Shown piece after piece: positions 61,031-64,000 of a stretch of 64,000 nucleotides of DNA. This DNA is from Gari tellinella (taxonomy: Eukaryota; Mollusca; Bivalvia; Cardiida; Psammobiidae), in the NCBI GenBank assembly GCA_922989275.2, contig OV277857.1:82763321-82827320 (forward strand). Direction: 5' to 3'. Position 1 is the stretch's first letter. Each line of letters starts with the position of its first letter. The notes under the pieces were generated by a model, which did not search any database, was not told the DNA's origin, and saw only the letters and a program-made list of their open reading frames with translations. The position numbers and the translations under genes were made by a program.

Positions 61031-63546
61031 ATGCACTCTGCGTGTTCTGCTCATATCCCTAGAAATACTACTAATTTTGCATCACTACATCCGTGCGTAC
61101 AGTTAACACCACTTAAGCTCTATTCGGCATCTTCTTTTCACATTCCATCTCTTTCTATTAATAATTGTTTTCATAATGGTCCAAAAGTGGTGCTTTCACC
61201 TCTAAAATATTCTATTCAACGCAATAATTCTGTTTTATTACGACCACTGAAGAAAAAACGTAGAGTGCATCCTATTATTGAAAAGTGCAATGCTTAGAGG
61301 TGAGCGTGTTGCAATTATTTATCTTGCAAGTCTACTATACAATCATCAGTAAACGGTAGATTATTTAGTGTTGTCATAGATTCAGACATCAACTGACGAA
61401 CTAATCATGTTATATACGTGTTAACCTGAAAAGCACCAGGTTGTAGTATCCAGTATGTTGGGCAAACCGGTCGTCCCCTCAAAACTAGGTTTAATGAACA
61501 TCTTCGAACTTGTAGAAACAAAAAACTGAGGAACTTTCTGTATCAACATTTTCGGAAATCTGGACATGGATTAGATTTTATTTCAATTCCACCTGTCGAA
61601 CATATTAAGTATGATAAAAATGCTACTAATAGTTTCAAATGTAAGGCTAGATTTATAACGGACTTAAATTGGATTAAAAATTTACAGACACCCTTTCCTT
61701 TAGGCTTGAATGATAATATATACCAATCTGGCAATATTTCTAAAGAACCTTCAATTGATATTTTTTTGATTTATTCTACACGCAACCGTAAATCTAGATC
61801 GCATGGTATTCGTATTAATGGAAATAATAAAAGTAAATCACGTCAGTCAATTTCTATTACAGATTTGCATAATCTGCTGTTACATTCTGGTAAACATAAA
61901 ATGCTTTCTCGGCTTTCTTCGTTGTCATTGTCGTCTTTAAGAGATATTGACGACAAGGCTGATGGAATAATTTTACGCACAGATCCTCTGTATTATACTG
62001 CAGGTTTAATACAAAGTTATACTCAGCATGTTCTCAGACCTCATATTGATTCTTTAAACGATCACAAAAGATATTTCATTAAGGTCCCTTTTACAAATAA
62101 AGGTATTGATTTCATAGATTTACAAAGTATTCTCCGAAACAAAAATGTGATGAATGCTATTCCAAATTATTTCAAAAATCTTGAACCACCTATTATTTGC
62201 TATAAGTATAATAAATCTGTAAGAGGGTTAATTTTTAACTACAATAAAATTGTTTCTGATCTTAAAATTCTCGAAAACACACCAGATACATGAGACTGTA
62301 CCTCTTCTAAATTCTGTTACGCTCCAGTGGGTCATATAATACATGTAACAGGCAATTTTGATATCATTAAAGATAAACGCATCAGAGCGCTTTTGAGTAA
62401 GGGACCTAAATTTAGATTACCTGCCTTAATTGATTTCGATACTTGCCGCAATCATATTTCGGAAGCTTTGAATAATTATAGTACCAACTGGTGCCGAAGA
62501 GAACATGCTGAAAATGACGCTCTTTCAAAATGGAACAAATTAATTTTTGATATTATCGATACCCGGATTTCGTTCTATTTATCCAATAACCATCTTTTAC
62601 CCCCTAAACCTAAATTTAACATTCGTCACTTAAAGAAGGGCATACAAGACTTTCATTCCAAGTATGTACTCGTTCCTGCAGACAAAGCATCCAATAATGT
62701 GATAATTGTATGACGATTACATTATGTTGATACTTTAAACCAGGAACTTGTGAATACCAATTCCTATATATCAACCAATTTAACGGAGCGTAATGTAGTA
62801 TCTGATCATATTGATACATGTGAACAATTAAAACCTGATGTCAACATTACATGTCATAAACTTCCTACAATGTACTGGATACCAAAACTCCACAAAACAC
62901 CATATAAGTCTCGTTTTATTGCTAATTCAAGTGCATGTACTACTACTAAGCTTTCCAAACTTTTGACATCGTCTTTAATTAAAATCAAAGAACATGGCCA
63001 AAGGTATTGTGACAAGACTTGCGAAAATTCTGGACTTAATCTGTTTTGGTCTATCAAAAACTCGAATGAAATTTTGACGAAGCTTGAACATAGAAAATAC
63101 CAAGCTTGCAATATAAGTACGTATGACTTTTCAACACTATATACTACCTTACCTCATAATTTAATAAAAGCTAAACTTATACAACTTATTGAAAAGACTT
63201 TTGCCAGAGAAAGAAAACTATTTCTGGCGTGTAATACTGATCGTGCATTTTTTACAAATGACACGGTTAAGCATTACACTATGTGGACTTGCACCGATGT
63301 CTGTAAATCACTATCATTTCTTCTGGATAATATGTATGTACGTTTTGGGAGTACCATATACCGCCAAGTGATTGGTATCCCTATGGGTACAAACTGTGTG
63401 CCCCTTGTCGCAGACCTATTTTTGTACTGTTATGAGAGGGACTTTATGTTAAGTCTAAAACCTGATACACAGGCAGATATGATCGAAGCCTTTAACAATA
63501 CATCGCGCTATTTAGATGATATTTTTAATATAGACAATCCATTTTT
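61031..63546 (+). CDS. Penelope-like endonuclease-RT, putative selenoprotein (part 1)
   Basis: Numbered from the first ATG after TAA 60983. Residues 1-88 are unrecognised, with a basic LKKKRR stretch and a TAG at codon 89. The nuclease follows: VIYVLTU (VIY at 127-129), QYVGQTGRPLKTRFNEH (from 141), then LYQHFRKSGH. The linker is T-U421-D-C423, then KFCYAPVGHI. RT follows: KYVLVPADKASNN, YWIPKLHKTP, motif A YDFSTLYT (D699), motif B GIPMGTNC (from 782), motif C YLDD (D829/D830). UGA codons are 91, 122, 133, 421 and 561; no UAA occurs. The frame is lost in the T5 run at 63542-63546. Alternatives: ordinary decay with chance UGAs, judged unlikely because of their positions. The true start is uncertain. 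Confidence 0.82.
61295..61297 (+). other. In-frame TAG, the only non-UGA stop
   Basis: Codon 89, in KCNA-stop-R-U-ACC. Related proteins usually have Lys, Pro or Arg near here, so a CAG or AAG change is plausible. It may also mean the real start is not the upstream ATG. Confidence 0.7.
61301..61303 (+). other. In-frame UGA 1 (putative Sec)
   Basis: Codon 91, in R-U-A-C-C-N-Y-L-S-C. It aligns with the first Cys of an RCxxC-like knuckle before the nuclease. Confidence 0.6.
61394..61396 (+). other. In-frame UGA 2 (putative Sec)
   Basis: Codon 122, in DIN-U-RTNHVIY, where relatives read FNCxSxNVVY. Confidence 0.7.
61427..61429 (+). other. In-frame UGA 3 (putative Sec)
   Basis: Codon 133, in VIYVLT-U-KAPGC. 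Relatives have VYLLTC here, the first Cys of the CCHH set in Penelope-like nucleases. Confidence 0.8.
62291..62293 (+). other. In-frame UGA 4 (putative Sec)
   Basis: Codon 421, in PDT-U-DC, the first position of the CxC motif that links nuclease and RT in this clade. Confidence 0.78.
62711..62713 (+). other. In-frame UGA 5 (putative Sec)
   Basis: Codon 561, in NNVIIV-U-RLHYV, at the start of the RT core where relatives read VVVCR or VVVWR. Sec replacing Cys is likely, but Trp by UGG-to-UGA mutation cannot be excluded. Confidence 0.6.
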
Positions 63547-64000
63547 GATACGTTGTTTCCTTTTATTTACCCAAAAGAACTACGCCTTAATAAAACAAAC
63601 GAGTCAAATTTATCGGCACCATTTTTAGATTTGGATCTTTTAATAAATAACGGAATTGTTTCTTCTCAGATTTACGATAAACGAGATGATTTTGATTTTA
63701 GTATTGTAAATTATCCTCATCTAGATGGCGATGTTCCCCGTCCTACATCTTACGGGGTTTATATTTCACAACTTATTCGTTTTGCTAGGGCCTGTACCTC
63801 TGTTGAGGACTTCCACATTCGTAATAAAGCTATTACTGAAAAGCTTCTTAAACAGGGGTACAGATTTCATAAACTTCGTAAAACATTTTCTAAATTCTTT
63901 TATAGAAATCTTCCTCTCATTAACAAGTATAAATGTAACTTAAAGTCTTTTCTGCGGCAAGGTATTTCACATCTGGAGTTTTATGGTGATGTGATTTACA
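63547..64000 (+). CDS. Penelope-like RT, C-terminal part after frameshift
   Basis: Continues in the next frame: DTLFPFIYPKELRLNKT, APFLDLDL, VSSQIYDKRDDFDF, SYGVYISQLIRFARAC, then LEFYGDVIY at the edge. This is the RT thumb side and conserved tail typical of Penelope-like elements. The join fits loss of one T in the run at 63542-63546, either a mutation or a sequencing error. The stop codon lies beyond 64000. Confidence 0.8.

Larger units (their letters stand above)
61031..64000 (+). mobile_element. Naiad-type Penelope-like retroelement, multi-UGA
   Basis: Reading order: N-terminal region, GIY-YIG endonuclease, CxC-type linker, reverse transcriptase. This permuted order (endonuclease first) is the published hallmark of Naiad/Chlamys Penelope-like elements; canonical ones have the nuclease last. 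A single frame spans 61031-63541 with five UGA codons and one TAG. After a one-base shift it continues to the window edge. Neither end of the element is defined here. A SECIS element, expected in the 3' UTR if the UGAs are selenocysteine, would lie beyond the window. Confidence 0.88.

Noticed and set aside
61543..61734. Minus-strand frames across the retroelement (also 62616-62819, 62854-63111)
   Set aside because: Antisense of a clearly supported coding frame.

Overview
This window is animal nuclear DNA, not bacterial. Its genes have GT-AG introns, coding sequence fills under 6% of the bases, and dispersed inverted-repeat elements fill most of the rest. I infer a marine bivalve, probably a clam. 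The main reason is a Penelope-like retroelement at the right edge with an N-terminal GIY-YIG endonuclease and in-frame UGA codons at cysteine positions. Established work on the Naiad clade reports such multi-selenocysteine elements from clams and spiders. The species cannot be read from the sequence.

Three host genes are supported. A single-exon secreted C-type lectin-like protein (287 aa) is on the minus strand at 8172-9035. A three-exon ARF-family small GTPase (187 aa) is on the minus strand at 16467-18881. A ten-exon MOCS3/UBA4 gene (450 aa; E1-like adenylyltransferase plus rhodanese) is on the plus strand at 23804-46451. All its exons were assembled by hand with consistent phases and GT-AG borders. 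Its introns are inflated by transposons.

Region by region: 1-20 kb is dense in short palindromic elements. These include an ~247-bp TA-flanked family ending in CAGTGGAGAA (family A), ~250-bp elements ending in TTAACCCATTACCCC (B), GGGCCCGTTTCATAAAA foldbacks (H), CAGTCGAACTTCGA foldbacks (J) and ~350-bp CTCCCTCCTTACAACGAC elements (L). 20.7-22.9 kb is a CAACGTTGAAAAATGACC minisatellite interrupted by a near-perfect 384-bp-arm palindrome. MOCS3 intron 4 holds three nested elements, the innermost a 4.5-kb foldback whose loop carries a decayed gene fragment. Intron 9 holds a 4.2-kb element with ~300-bp tandem units rich in TGACCTTTGACCT. 46.7-55.6 kb has a ~1-kb element with TTTAAG duplications and a TTAA-flanked foldback filled with ~165-bp repeats. 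57.8-58.8 kb is a degenerate ~47-bp tandem array.

The right end (about 61.0-64.0 kb) is the most distinctive part. One reading frame runs through five UGA codons, four or five of them at positions where related proteins have cysteine. It encodes GIY-YIG endonuclease, a CxC linker and reverse transcriptase. One TAG and one single-base frameshift suggest this copy is at least partly decayed. The element runs off the window.
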